A stretch of DNA of 64,000 nt from Psychrosphaera saromensis (GTDB taxonomy: Bacteria; Pseudomonadota; Gammaproteobacteria; Enterobacterales; Alteromonadaceae). Within the stretch, counting starts at the first letter, position 1; each line of letters starts with the position of its first letter. The notes under the pieces are model-generated. The model had not been told where the DNA came from. It made no database searches and was given only the letters and a program-made list of their open reading frames with translations. Location of the stretch: assembly GCF_002954545.1 (NCBI RefSeq), contig NZ_MSCH01000003.1:2891991-2955990 (forward strand), given 5' to 3'. A program made the translations under genes and the position numbers. Shown here piece after piece: positions 17,682 through 25,731 of this stretch.

Positions 17682-18293
17682 ATGATCGGTAAATTTTTCA
17701 TTTCGTTTGTTCTTATTCTTGCATATCTGGTGTTGCCTGCTTTATTTCTTATTTCATTAGAGCCACTGCTCGGTACTTCTTTTGTTATTGGTAGCATTAT
17801 CGCTATTGTTATTGGTTTTATACCATTCATGATTTTTGTTAGTAAAAAGGTGTTTGCTTTTAAAGCCGAAAATACGCCAGCGATATCAACGGATGAGATG
17901 AAAGATAAAATTCGTCATATCGAGATTGAAGGTAGTACTTTTGCCGTTGAGTTTAAAGACGACATTATGGTGCTTACACCACCCGTATTAGATGCTCGTT
18001 TCATTTCATTGTATTCTGCAGAACGTTATAAAATGACTTACTACATGAAATTATGGTTTAACGAAAAAACAAATACCGTCAGATTTAAAGACCATTTGGT
18101 CTCTTCTTCCTCGATATTGGGCATTAATAATTTTTCGTTTAACATCAGTGCCCAGTCAGGTTTTGTAACCGCTAGTGTGACATTGCTAGATAGTACAGGT
18201 GAACTAACTCAGTTTAGTAACAGCAAGCTGCATAAAGAATTAATTAAAGTAGTAACGCAAAACGGTTGGAATCTTAACTTAAAAATATTTTAA
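17682..18293 (+). CDS. Hypothetical membrane protein with cytoplasmic domain (203 aa)
   Basis: ATG 17682 is used because TAGG precedes it at suitable spacing; a TTG two codons upstream overlaps that site. Two N-terminal membrane helices (about 5-27 and 32-53) are followed by a beta-rich soluble domain of 150 residues (IEIEGSTFAVEFKDDIMVL; YYMKLWFNEKTNTVRF). The arrangement suggests a membrane-tethered sensing or scaffold domain. No family was recognised. Confidence 0.6.
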   Translation: MIGKFFISFVLILAYLVLPALFLISLEPLLGTSFVIGSIIAIVIGFIPFMIFVSKKVFAFKAENTPAISTDEMKDKIRHIEIEGSTFAVEFKDDIMVLTPPVLDARFISLYSAERYKMTYYMKLWFNEKTNTVRFKDHLVSSSSILGINNFSFNISAQSGFVTASVTLLDSTGELTQFSNSKLHKELIKVVTQNGWNLNLKIF

Positions 18294-18298
18294 TCCAG

Positions 18299-18398
18299 CG
18301 AACAGTGAGCAAACGTCAAAACACTAAAGAGCCATCCACTAATGCAAAGCAGTTAATCAATCCAATAACTGTTAAATTTAGGTGGTGTCTCTTTTATT
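18299..18398 (+). repeat. Left copy of a ~95-bp direct repeat flanking the HupE cassette
   Basis: It shares agtgagcaaa, caaaacac, gcagttaa and the strongly conserved end gttaaatttaggtggtgtct with the copy at 20279-20366. The same tail, shortened, recurs at 21264-21290. It is followed by caaagtgatctaacccc at 18414-18430, a motif that recurs at 25847. Confidence 0.75.
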
Positions 18399-18459
18399 GT
18401 TTGTCCCTTAAATCAAAGTGATCTAACCCCATTGATTTTCTGATTTTCAGCTGGATCAT

Positions 18460-18792
18460 TTAAAATTTAGCTTCAGAATTAACCTTTAATACATCACCAC
18501 TGACTGTCATTAAAAAGTAAATAGTTTTGTCTTTTGAACTATTCTTAGCACTTACAACATAATGGTTTTCTTCTTCAGAATGCAGTTTAAAATCTTCAGC
18601 AGTTAGGCTTTTCCAGCTGCCATCTAATTTTCCAACTTTAAAACCTAAGTCTTTAAAAGTAAGTTTTTGTGTTGCTTTAGCGGCTATTTCCAGTGCTTGT
18701 TCAGCACTTATTTCGCCATGATAACCATGGGCAAATACAGGGCTAGTGTTTAGCATTAACGCTATGAATAAGGCCGTTATTAAATTTTTCAT
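18460..18792 (-). CDS. Small periplasmic protein, PepSY-like (possibly DUF6488)
   Basis: ATG 18792 follows GGAG at 6 nt spacing; an upstream TTG overlaps it. The 110-residue protein has a Sec signal ending SPVFA-HG, so the mature protein starts with HGYHGEISAEQAL. The pattern SAEQALEIAAKATQKL, then GKLDGSWKSL and YFLMTVSGDVLKVNSE is PepSY-like. It is last in a three-gene unit after the membrane-anchor and HupE/UreJ genes, which hints at a shared, possibly metal-linked, envelope role. The DUF assignment is tentative. Confidence 0.7.
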   Translation of the reverse strand: MKNLITALFIALMLNTSPVFAHGYHGEISAEQALEIAAKATQKLTFKDLGFKVGKLDGSWKSLTAEDFKLHSEEENHYVVSAKNSSKDKTIYFLMTVSGDVLKVNSEAKF

Positions 18793-18868
18793 TTTGTACT
18801 CCAATTGTTTAATCTACAGTTGTTTAAATCTACAGTTGTTTAAATTTACCGCTTTCTATTTCAGTAAG

Positions 18869-19453
18869 TTATTTAAGACCATGCTTTATATATTCGCCTT
18901 TAACGATAAGTTGAACTTTTACAGACACATCAGATGTATTTTTCCAATACCAACCATGAGAGCCTGCAAATGGTGCAGTAAAGCTACCTTTCATTTCATC
19001 TAATGTGGCAATTGCATAACTTTCAAAATACCCGGTTGTATCGCCTTCTGGCTCACCATGTAAGTCAAAATATAAGGCTGTGCTATCCGTCATCCATTCA
19101 TACTCTAGCTTCTGGTACTGCGTCATAACAAATTTGTACTCAACACCACGGCCAGCCGGAACATTTACTTCTATTGTTTCAAACTCTTCTTTTGAATCCG
19201 CTGTGCTTCCTGAACTAGCTTGAGCGTTAACCTCTGCTTTCACATCATGAAACACAGTTAAGCCAAGACGATGACCGATACCTGTTGGGTCAATATTATA
19301 TTCAGCAGGCAATATAATTGTAACTAAGGTAACTGCGGCAAATAATAAACTTAACATTGTATATTTAAGTAAAGCTGGCTTAGTTAATTTAATCGCTTGC
19401 TGTGGTGTTTCTTGTGTATTCTCTTGAGTTTGCTTTGGCATTGTTTTTCTCAT
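18869..19453 (-). CDS. Single-pass transmembrane anchor protein
   Basis: A 194-residue protein with a polar N-terminus, one membrane helix (about 30-50; LLKYTMLSLLFAAVTLVTII) and a periplasmic beta-rich domain (VPAGRGVEYKFVM; LYFDLHGEPEGD; GSHGWYWKNTSDVSV). This matches proteins usually named transmembrane anchor protein, found next to HupE/UreJ genes. An ATG at 19441 is an equally good start. It lies between the HupE/UreJ gene and the small periplasmic gene on the same strand. Function unknown. Confidence 0.75.
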   Translation of the reverse strand: MRKTMPKQTQENTQETPQQAIKLTKPALLKYTMLSLLFAAVTLVTIILPAEYNIDPTGIGHRLGLTVFHDVKAEVNAQASSGSTADSKEEFETIEVNVPAGRGVEYKFVMTQYQKLEYEWMTDSTALYFDLHGEPEGDTTGYFESYAIATLDEMKGSFTAPFAGSHGWYWKNTSDVSVKVQLIVKGEYIKHGLK

Positions 19454-19498
19454 AAACGTTATTTCTTAAATGTGTCAACTTAAGTCAGTAATTACAAA

Positions 19499-20197
19499 TC
19501 AGCTGACAAAATATCCTGTAAGTTGGAAACCCATTAACATAAATCCTGCACTCATTAATAACCCGTTGGTTATTGTGGCAAAACGAATAAAGCTGTTGTG
19601 TGTACGCCAGTAATTGATAATTAATAGAATAAAGGCCAGCGCAGTAAATTGCCCTAATTCAACACCTACATTAAAGGCGATTAAATTGGTAATTAAACCA
19701 TTATCCGGCAGTTGAAACTCTTGTAGCTTAGTTGCCAAACCAAAGCCATGGAAAAGACCAAAGATTAACACAGCTAATTTAGCATTGGGTGACTTACCAA
19801 AAAGCCGATTAAAGCCCCCTAAATTATCAAACCCTTTATACACGACGGAAAGGCCAATAATAGCATCAATTAAATAAGCGTTAACTTGGATGTCGCTAAT
19901 GACACCAAATAGTAAGGTTATGCTATGCCCAAGTGTAAACATGCTGACATACAAGATCACGTCTCGGCTTTTATATAAGAAGAAAAGCACCCCCACTAAA
20001 AACAACAAATGGTCGTAGCCTGTCACCATGTGTTTAGCGCCAATATATAAAAATGGAATGATTTGTATGCCGGAGTTTTGTTGTAAAAATGCGCGTGTAC
20101 TTTCATCAACGCCATGAGCAAATACGTCCATAGGTAGCCAAATAGCCACTAGCCCGATAAGGCAGAACAAGCCATATCGCAGGGAGTTATTAAACAT
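19499..20197 (-). CDS. HupE/UreJ family membrane protein
   Basis: ATG 20197 has an AAAGGA ribosome site and gives 232 residues; the longer frame to 20305 adds a segment without family likeness and overlaps a repeat. A first hydrophobic segment ends in DVFAHGVDE and is probably a signal sequence. Then come HMVTGYDHLLFLVGVLFFLY, GHSITLL and FGLFHGFGLA, the His motifs of HupE/UreJ proteins, which carry or bind nickel or cobalt in some bacteria. First gene of a three-gene unit that lies between two direct repeats. Confidence 0.85.
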   Translation of the reverse strand: MFNNSLRYGLFCLIGLVAIWLPMDVFAHGVDESTRAFLQQNSGIQIIPFLYIGAKHMVTGYDHLLFLVGVLFFLYKSRDVILYVSMFTLGHSITLLFGVISDIQVNAYLIDAIIGLSVVYKGFDNLGGFNRLFGKSPNAKLAVLIFGLFHGFGLATKLQEFQLPDNGLITNLIAFNVGVELGQFTALAFILLIINYWRTHNSFIRFATITNGLLMSAGFMLMGFQLTGYFVS

Positions 20198-20278
20198 TAA
20201 CGATTTCCTTTGTTTCAATAGTTTTTTTATAAAAGCGTCTTTGTGATTATGTAAGATTAGGTATAAAAGGAAACACAA

Positions 20279-20366
20279 ATACAGAGAGCAATGAGCAAAT
20301 GCCAAAACACCAAGGCTGAGCAGTTAAGTAATTAACGGTTAAATTTAGGTGGTGTCTCTTTTATTT
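20279..20366 (+). repeat. Right copy of the ~95-bp direct repeat flanking the HupE cassette
   Basis: It ends ggttaaatttaggtggtgtc and contains atgagcaaatgccaaaacac, paralleling 18299-18398. It lies just upstream of the HupE gene, so the three genes sit between two direct copies. Confidence 0.75.
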
Positions 20367-20471
20367 AACGTCAGCACAAGAACTAACAATTACCTATCTA
20401 AAACACTATCTAAAACAAATAGATAGCATATACAAATTACAACCTAAATCAAGATTAGGTCATTCTGCGGT

Positions 20472-20972
20472 TTACAGGTTATTAATAGTGGCTTTCCATC
20501 GTGCTTTTATTGCATTAATGCTATCAGTTTTTGCACTGAATTTTTCTCCAATATGGATCAACGTTTCTTTAGATCCTATTCCGTGACCTAACTCAGTTAA
20601 AATACGAGCCTCTATATTCGTTAAGCCACCTTCTGTTTTGTCTAACTGATGGATAAGAGCCCTTGGAGCTCTTTGAAATTTTGAACGACGAACGTTAAGC
20701 AACCCCTGTTGAAGTAGTTTTTCTGCTACGTAAAAGTCTCCGACAAATGAACGACTATGTTTAAACGGGTTAACAACAACGATATTGGCACCACTTTGTT
20801 GCTTTGCTTCACTGCCTATGGCTATTACCATGTTCTTTTTAGAGGTATCAATGGCAATATAAGGTTCAAACTCATAACGAATATCCGTTGAAAACACACT
20901 AATAGTGACTTTACTTTCGCTTAATTCAATAAGTAAATCGTCTGATAAAATATTCTTTAAAAATGAAAACAA
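20472..20972 (-). CDS. Short MreB-like protein lacking the ATPase core
   Basis: 166 residues that track the first half of MreB: MFSFLKNILSDDLLIEL at the N-terminus, then EPYIAIDTSKKNMVIAIG, EAKQQSGANIVVVNP, and DFYVAEKLLQ, where MreB has EPSVVAI, VGHDAKQ, NIAAIRP and DFFVTEKMLQ. MreB normally has about 350 residues. Here the phosphate-1 loop (LGTANT in MreB) is replaced by LSESKV, and the second half is missing, so ATP hydrolysis and filament growth are not expected. It could bind MreB or act as a separate scaffold; a decayed paralogue is the alternative, but the frame is intact. Resemblance is by eye. Confidence 0.6.
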   Translation of the reverse strand: MFSFLKNILSDDLLIELSESKVTISVFSTDIRYEFEPYIAIDTSKKNMVIAIGSEAKQQSGANIVVVNPFKHSRSFVGDFYVAEKLLQQGLLNVRRSKFQRAPRALIHQLDKTEGGLTNIEARILTELGHGIGSKETLIHIGEKFSAKTDSINAIKARWKATINNL

Positions 20973-21300
20973 GGACGAGACTCCAAATAATTGTGTAGTG
21001 GTTAATAATGTTGAGTTCTAATAGCCGTTAAATTTGGCTGAGGGGGATCTGCTATTTTGCTTCCAGATCTTTTGCTTTAGAAGTTTTTAATTTTGGAGCT
21101 CTTGATTTAGAAATCAAAAATCCAAATTCAACGCCGTCATATTACCAATAAAATTAACTAATTTATAATGCTTAATGTTTGAAGCTCCTTCATTTAACAC
21201 TACAGGCGTAACCCAGCATAAAAACATTGCCACCCTCTCTAATTTCCCTTGGTATGGCATCATTTAAATATGGATGTCTCTTTTATTTTTCATGGAGGGA
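20973..21300. other. Intergenic stretch with a repeat fragment
   Basis: No gene seen. A copy of the ttaaatatggatgtctcttt repeat tail lies at 21264-21290, related to 18371-18398. Confidence 0.5.
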
Positions 21301-22218
21301 TTAATCTTTTTGTAAATAAGCGAGTCCATTGTGCAGGATATCTACTTTCAGTGGCGTAAAACGAAGTGTGCGTTCTGCATTAGTTTTTTCATTGGAGTCT
21401 GTTTTTCCGTTGTCATCCCACAAGATTTCACTGGAAACGGTGAGCTGTAAAAGGTGTCCGTTTTGCCAATCAAAAAATAACAAGCTAGCGATTGGGTTAT
21501 GCAGGAGATTTCCCATGGTATTAAAGAACCCATTTCCATAATAGTCTTCTACTAACAGTTGTCCTTTATCATTCATTTTAACAAAGCCAGCTTCGCCGCC
21601 TCGATGTGACATATCCACACCACGATTACGTAGCGCTTCACCATCATCAAAACTGCTGGCAATGAAAAAAGTATCGGCTTGAGTTATTAATTGTTTATCC
21701 GTCGCATCTAATACTGAACGTGTGGTCGTAGAAAAATCACCGTAAGCAACATTGGTTTTAAATGTTTTGTCTTGGATGTATTTAGGACAATTACCAAAGC
21801 TTTGTAATACGTTAATGGTGATATTTTTTTGGCTAATATCTGCAACCACCGCATTTAAACGATTACGTCGTTTAGTATCAAATTCAACGCCAACTAGACC
21901 AACTTTATCCCCTACTTCGAGTTCCTGATGAATAAAGTCTCCCATGGTATTTTGTGTGTTGATCACCAATGACGTGTCAGAAGGCGAATGGATAAAACCC
22001 AGTTCGCCAAATAAAACACTCGCACTAGGTTGTGAATGACGATCTGTATAGCCAATGAATATCATGAACAAGTTAGCAAAATAGTCTCGATGTTGTTCCG
22101 GCATAAAGTCGCGAATAAAACGAGGCCCAATATCTGCCATGCGTTTATCCGTACCAACACGTTTTTGCATGGTTAATTCGCCTTGATGCCAGGTCGGAGC
22201 CTGTTCATTACTCATCAT
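21301..22218 (-). CDS. Pyridoxamine 5'-phosphate oxidase family flavoprotein
   Basis: 305 residues with the split-barrel FMN-binding fold of this family: RDYFANLFMIFIGYTDRHSQ and SASVLFGELGFIHSPSDTSL form the first half, and HRGGEAGFVKMNDKGQLLVE the second. Members of this two-domain class reduce or oxidise small substrates, or bind FMN or F420. The substrate is unknown. It ends a two-gene unit after the VOC gene (22 nt apart), read away from a TetR gene that probably controls both. Confidence 0.8.
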   Translation of the reverse strand: MMSNEQAPTWHQGELTMQKRVGTDKRMADIGPRFIRDFMPEQHRDYFANLFMIFIGYTDRHSQPSASVLFGELGFIHSPSDTSLVINTQNTMGDFIHQELEVGDKVGLVGVEFDTKRRNRLNAVVADISQKNITINVLQSFGNCPKYIQDKTFKTNVAYGDFSTTTRSVLDATDKQLITQADTFFIASSFDDGEALRNRGVDMSHRGGEAGFVKMNDKGQLLVEDYYGNGFFNTMGNLLHNPIASLLFFDWQNGHLLQLTVSSEILWDDNGKTDSNEKTNAERTLRFTPLKVDILHNGLAYLQKD

Positions 22219-22240
22219 TATCTCCTAGGAATTAATGATA

Positions 22241-22690
22241 TTAAGCATTAATCAGTTCAAGTCTAATGCCACCTGGAATGTAACACATCATATGGTGGAT
22301 CCCTGTATCGCCTAATGGCTCTGGTGCAAACTCAATCTGTACATCATCAAGTTTAAGGAATTTTGCATGCAAGGATTGTAGATCTTCTAGGTTGCTCACT
22401 CTCAGTGCAAAGTGATGTAACCCCACATTGTTTTGGCGATTAAAAGCAACCATGTTGTCAGCATCTTTAGCTTGCCATAGCGTTAACATAATAGAGCCAT
22501 CAGAAACAAAAATAGCTGGATAATCTGGTTTTTCACCTACTTTTTCAAAGTTAAGTTGTTCAATAAAAAAATCAACGGCTTGTTGTAAATTAGGTACGGT
22601 TAAACCTAAGTGATGGATGCCTGCTGTGGTGATTGCTTGTTCGTTACTTTTGCTACTGGCTGTTGTGCTGCACATAATAATAAATCTCAT
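22241..22690 (-). CDS. VOC (glyoxalase-like) family protein
   Basis: 149 residues forming one VOC unit: HHLGLTVPNLQQAVDFFIEQ at the start, LHHFALRVSNLEDLQSLH in the middle and GGIRLELIN at the end. The two His and one Glu positions match the metal-binding pattern of the superfamily, which includes glyoxalases, dioxygenases and resistance proteins. An ATG at 22675 is another possible start. It pairs with the flavoprotein gene downstream and lies opposite a TetR-type regulator, suggesting an inducible detoxification or stress response. Confidence 0.8.
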   Translation of the reverse strand: MRFIIMCSTTASSKSNEQAITTAGIHHLGLTVPNLQQAVDFFIEQLNFEKVGEKPDYPAIFVSDGSIMLTLWQAKDADNMVAFNRQNNVGLHHFALRVSNLEDLQSLHAKFLKLDDVQIEFAPEPLGDTGIHHMMCYIPGGIRLELINA

Positions 22691-22708
22691 TGAATAAAAC
22701 GAATTGGG

Positions 22709-22726
22709 TGCACAAATCTGTACACC
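22709..22726. promoter_or_regulatory. Candidate TetR operator
   Basis: Imperfect palindrome gtgcacaaatctgtacac (gtgcaca / tgtacac arms, 6 of 7 matching, 4-nt centre) in the divergent promoter region. A related half, ttatacagattg, is found at 22791-22802 nearer the TetR gene. Position and symmetry suggest the regulator's binding sites, but nothing proves it. Confidence 0.4.
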
Positions 22727-22836
22727 CCTATTTTTACTATAGGTGAACAGCTCTGTTTACGTCAAGTGTAATTTTGTTATAATCTAATTTTTATACAGAT
22801 TGATTTCAGCATTAATCCAAATAAAGGCCGCTCAAC

Positions 22837-23373
22837 ATGCAACCAAGAAAGCAACATTTAATCGAAACCGCATTAACGTTATTTAATGAAAAAGGCTACC
22901 ATGCCACGGGTATCGATTTGATTTTGGCTGAATCTAAAGTATCTAAGGCAACCTTATACAAGCACTTCCGCAGTAAAGATGAACTTATTTTAGCCGCGTT
23001 AGCATTACAGCATGAGCACGTGCTAGAGATGATTAAAAATAAAATAAGAAATACAAAGGAAGGAGATCCGTTACGTGTTTTAGCTATGTTTGATGGATTG
23101 CACGCATGGTTTAATAGCGAGAGTTTTTACGGCTGTAATTTTATTAATGCCAGTGCAGAATATGCCGACTCTAATGATCCTATCCATGCTTATGCAGCAG
23201 AGCACAAACAATCAATTGTTGACCTTGTACAAACTGAATTACAACCAGAAGATAAACATAAAGCAGAGCAAATTGATTTATTAGTAGGTGGAGCCATTGT
23301 GATGGCACATACACGCGGCATTAAAGATGCTGCTTTGATAGCAAAAGAAATGGCTCGAGCTCTTTTAAAATAA
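22837..23373 (+). CDS. TetR family transcriptional regulator
   Basis: 178 residues with the usual TetR N-terminal helix-turn-helix (LIETALTLFNEKGYHATGID; SKVSKATLYKHFRSKDELI, about residues 8-50) and a helical ligand domain ending AKEMARALLK. The conserved FYGCNFINASAEY segment places it in a subgroup often next to oxidoreductase genes. It is read divergently from the VOC and flavoprotein genes, which it probably represses together with itself. The effector is unknown. Confidence 0.88.
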   Translation: MQPRKQHLIETALTLFNEKGYHATGIDLILAESKVSKATLYKHFRSKDELILAALALQHEHVLEMIKNKIRNTKEGDPLRVLAMFDGLHAWFNSESFYGCNFINASAEYADSNDPIHAYAAEHKQSIVDLVQTELQPEDKHKAEQIDLLVGGAIVMAHTRGIKDAALIAKEMARALLK

Positions 23374-23466
23374 AAAGAGCCATAAAATGCCATAGAAACA
23401 AATGAGCCACTCAATCTAATTATTTAGATGGCCAATAGAGACGCCATGAAATACTTTGCTGAACTG

Positions 23467-23527
23467 TCGAATTAAAGTGGGTGTCTTTACAATAGCTGCG
23501 AGTCACGAGCATCTAGCTACGAGTAAA
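23467..23527 (+). repeat. Composite of both dispersed repeat families
   Basis: Reads gtcgaattaaagtgggtgtc and, after a few bases, agctgcgagtcacgagc and tagctacgagta. Same order as the minus-strand copy at 11069-11134. Confidence 0.7.
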
Positions 23528-23532
23528 AAAGA

Positions 23533-23559
23533 ACAAAAAAGGTGACCTAAGTCACTTTT
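23533..23559. terminator. Bidirectional terminator-like hairpin
   Basis: aaaaaggtgac / gtcacttttt around ctaa, with T runs on both strands. It lies between the convergent TetR and Sel1-like genes and is nearly identical to the hairpin at 30007-30033. Confidence 0.7.
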
Positions 23560-23589
23560 TACATAATGAGTTGTATTCTTTTTATAAGA

Positions 23590-23650
23590 GTTTAGGTGGA
23601 TGGCCTTTTATTTTTACTGTCAAATTAAGGTGGGTGGCCCTTTTATTCGC
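23590..23650 (+). repeat. Two adjacent copies of the GTGGGTGTC repeat family
   Basis: tttaggtggatggcctttta (23591-23610) is followed by aaattaaggtgggtggccct (23621-23640), each ending ttttatt. They touch the 3' end of the Sel1-like gene. Confidence 0.7.
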
Positions 23651-23658
23651 TATTAATA

Positions 23659-24465
23659 TTAACGCTCTGACTCCATTGATTGCTTGTCCTTTTTCAACCT
23701 TTGGTAGTTAGTCCATAAAACTTTTGCTTTTTCAAAACCTTCAGAGGCCGAAAGCTCAAGGTACTTATCCCTTTTCTGATCATTCTCAATAAATTTAAAT
23801 TCTGAATCATTATAGATGCTAGCTAATAGAAAATAAGCTTCACCTTTAAGCTTTTGAAATTGTGTACTTTCTAAAATATTAACCGCTTTTTTTACTTTTT
23901 CTAAATTTTTATCTATTTGAGCTTCAGAATATATTTCATTAGCGTATATTAATGAAGAGTTTTCCTCTCCTAGTGATGCAGCCTTAGCAATCCAATCAAA
24001 TGCAGCTGCTTTATTTAAGTAAATACCTTTTTTATAAAGAACAAAAATATTATACATAGCTCTAAGATGCCCATTTTTAGAGGCAATTTCTAACAGTTCA
24101 ATTCCAGAAGTTATATCCCTAGGCTCAAATGATATAAAAATAGAACCAAGCAAATAGCTAGCTTCTATATGATTCAGATCTACAGCTAAATTTAAATATT
24201 TAATAGCTTCTGATATATTTTTATTTTCAATTTTTCCATAAAAATACATTAACCCTCTTAAATAGTTAACATCTGCTGGATACTCCATTTCCAAATTAGA
24301 TAGTGCTTTTAAAACATTATATTTTTTATCAATTTCATTGTTTAAAATAACTATTTCTAATTGTTCTATTGTCATCTCTGACTTTTTAACGATATCCATC
24401 GCATTAGAAAAAGCACTTACTATTACTAGAGTAATAAATAAAAGGGATTTAATAACTAGTTTCAT
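23659..24465 (-). CDS. Sel1-like repeat protein, secreted
   Basis: 268 residues with a Sec signal (FITLVIVSAFSNA-M) and a run of Sel1-type repeats about 36 residues long: NLRGLMYFYGK-like units, AIKYLNLAVDLNHIEASYLL, GIELLEIASKNGHLRAMYNI and AFDWIAKAASLGEENSSLIY. Sel1 repeats build alpha-solenoids for protein binding. It is third in line after a lipoprotein and a DUF1851-like gene on the same strand. The group could be an immunity or adaptor set linked to contact-dependent toxins, but no toxin gene is present, so that is a guess. Confidence 0.75.
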   Translation of the reverse strand: MKLVIKSLLFITLVIVSAFSNAMDIVKKSEMTIEQLEIVILNNEIDKKYNVLKALSNLEMEYPADVNYLRGLMYFYGKIENKNISEAIKYLNLAVDLNHIEASYLLGSIFISFEPRDITSGIELLEIASKNGHLRAMYNIFVLYKKGIYLNKAAAFDWIAKAASLGEENSSLIYANEIYSEAQIDKNLEKVKKAVNILESTQFQKLKGEAYFLLASIYNDSEFKFIENDQKRDKYLELSASEGFEKAKVLWTNYQRLKKDKQSMESER

Positions 24466-24540
24466 ATCAATTCCTCACAGGGCTTTTAGAGTTATTTAAA
24501 ATCATAAATTCAAATCGATGTTTTTGTATTCTTTCTATTT

Positions 24541-25056
24541 TTATTTAGAAGATACTTGCTGCCCTGTTTGGCCTAAAACATCAAGAAACAACGATAATTC
24601 TTTCTTTTCTTTCATAGAGTTTTTTCGATTAGTTATATAGAACTCACCATAATTAAGTTTGCCCGCTTGTTCCATAAATTCATTGAACTCATTTAATCTC
24701 AAAATCTGATCTTGAAAGTCTTCTGCTGCTAAATTCATATCAAACACAGCAGTAAAACTATTACCCATTGGGAACTTTTTACATTGATCTATTAAAACAA
24801 TATAGAATTTACCTTCATTCATATCAGCATAAAAAAAATCGCCCCAACAAGTGCAACCAAGTAATATTACGTTATTCCCTATTAGCCAACTCCAACTAGA
24901 CAAGAAAGAGTCATCATAATTGTAATCAAACACGGTAATAAGACCGTCATTATACAACCCCGCTTCCATTTCATTCCATGGTGCGGTCTTTGCAACGCTT
25001 CTAAATTTAGGTATGGATAACCCCATACCACTGAGTTCATACTTCTCAAAAAACAT
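24541..25056 (-). CDS. DUF1851 / Tdi1-like protein
   Basis: 171 residues, cytoplasmic, no signal. SWLIGNNVILLGCTCWGDFF, then DMNEGKFYIVL is the pattern of DUF1851/T6SS-immunity (Tdi1-type) domains, where a G-D-(L/F)-F segment precedes a strand pair. Such domains neutralise type VI toxins in some species. No secretion genes are in the window. It sits 15 nt after the lipoprotein gene and 75 nt before the Sel1-like gene, all on one strand. Assignment is moderate. Confidence 0.6.
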   Translation of the reverse strand: MFFEKYELSGMGLSIPKFRSVAKTAPWNEMEAGLYNDGLITVFDYNYDDSFLSSWSWLIGNNVILLGCTCWGDFFYADMNEGKFYIVLIDQCKKFPMGNSFTAVFDMNLAAEDFQDQILRLNEFNEFMEQAGKLNYGEFYITNRKNSMKEKKELSLFLDVLGQTGQQVSSK

Positions 25057-25071
25057 TTTTAATACCCTGTT

Positions 25072-25731
25072 TTATTTTTGATTTAACTCTGACCCATTTG
25101 ATTCTATATCAATGTATTTACCTGTATTCCCAGCTTTTCCTGCAGGTGCTACCAACGGTCTATAACTCCAAAATTTATTCTTGGTATATTCAATTTTTAT
25201 TTCCGTTTGATCAGAAAGTGTTAACAATGAATAAAAAAACTCAACATTGTTTGTATCAATTTTGAAGTTGCAGGTAAATATATCACTCAGACCATCATTT
25301 TCTTGCTCTTGGAGTGTACAGTTTGATTTTTTCAAATCATTGATATAAAAATCTACTTTATGTGGTTTGACAGCCGAGTGTTTATTTTTATCAAGACTCC
25401 TAACCTTATACTCCATTGTCTCTTTGGAATTCTGGTAATCGGTATAAATTATTGGAACTAAAATAGGACCTATTGAAATATTATTTTGACTTATACGCAT
25501 AGGGTAAAAAATATAGTTCGCACCATTAGAAACAATAGAATAAACAGGTGGGTTATATTCCCCCATGCATTGCGGACCAAAAATACCTAATGATAATTGA
25601 TTCTCTTCACACCAATCATATACATAAGTTCTAGCAAAACTCTCATCTTTAACTAATTCATAATTGGTTGTACTACTTAGCGTTGAACACCCAGTGATTA
25701 AAATCAGTGATGCGAAAAGTAAAACTCTCAT
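25072..25731 (-). CDS. Hypothetical lipoprotein (219 aa)
   Basis: ATG 25731 follows AGG at good spacing, giving MRVLLFASLILITGC with lipobox ITGC; an upstream TTG adds six residues that spoil the signal. The mature protein has no recognised domain; C-W-C-like pairs (YDWCEENQ, FGPQCMGEY, KSNCTLQ, DIFTCNF) suggest two disulfides. It heads the lipoprotein/DUF1851/Sel1 group. Confidence 0.65.
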   Translation of the reverse strand: MRVLLFASLILITGCSTLSSTTNYELVKDESFARTYVYDWCEENQLSLGIFGPQCMGEYNPPVYSIVSNGANYIFYPMRISQNNISIGPILVPIIYTDYQNSKETMEYKVRSLDKNKHSAVKPHKVDFYINDLKKSNCTLQEQENDGLSDIFTCNFKIDTNNVEFFYSLLTLSDQTEIKIEYTKNKFWSYRPLVAPAGKAGNTGKYIDIESNGSELNQK

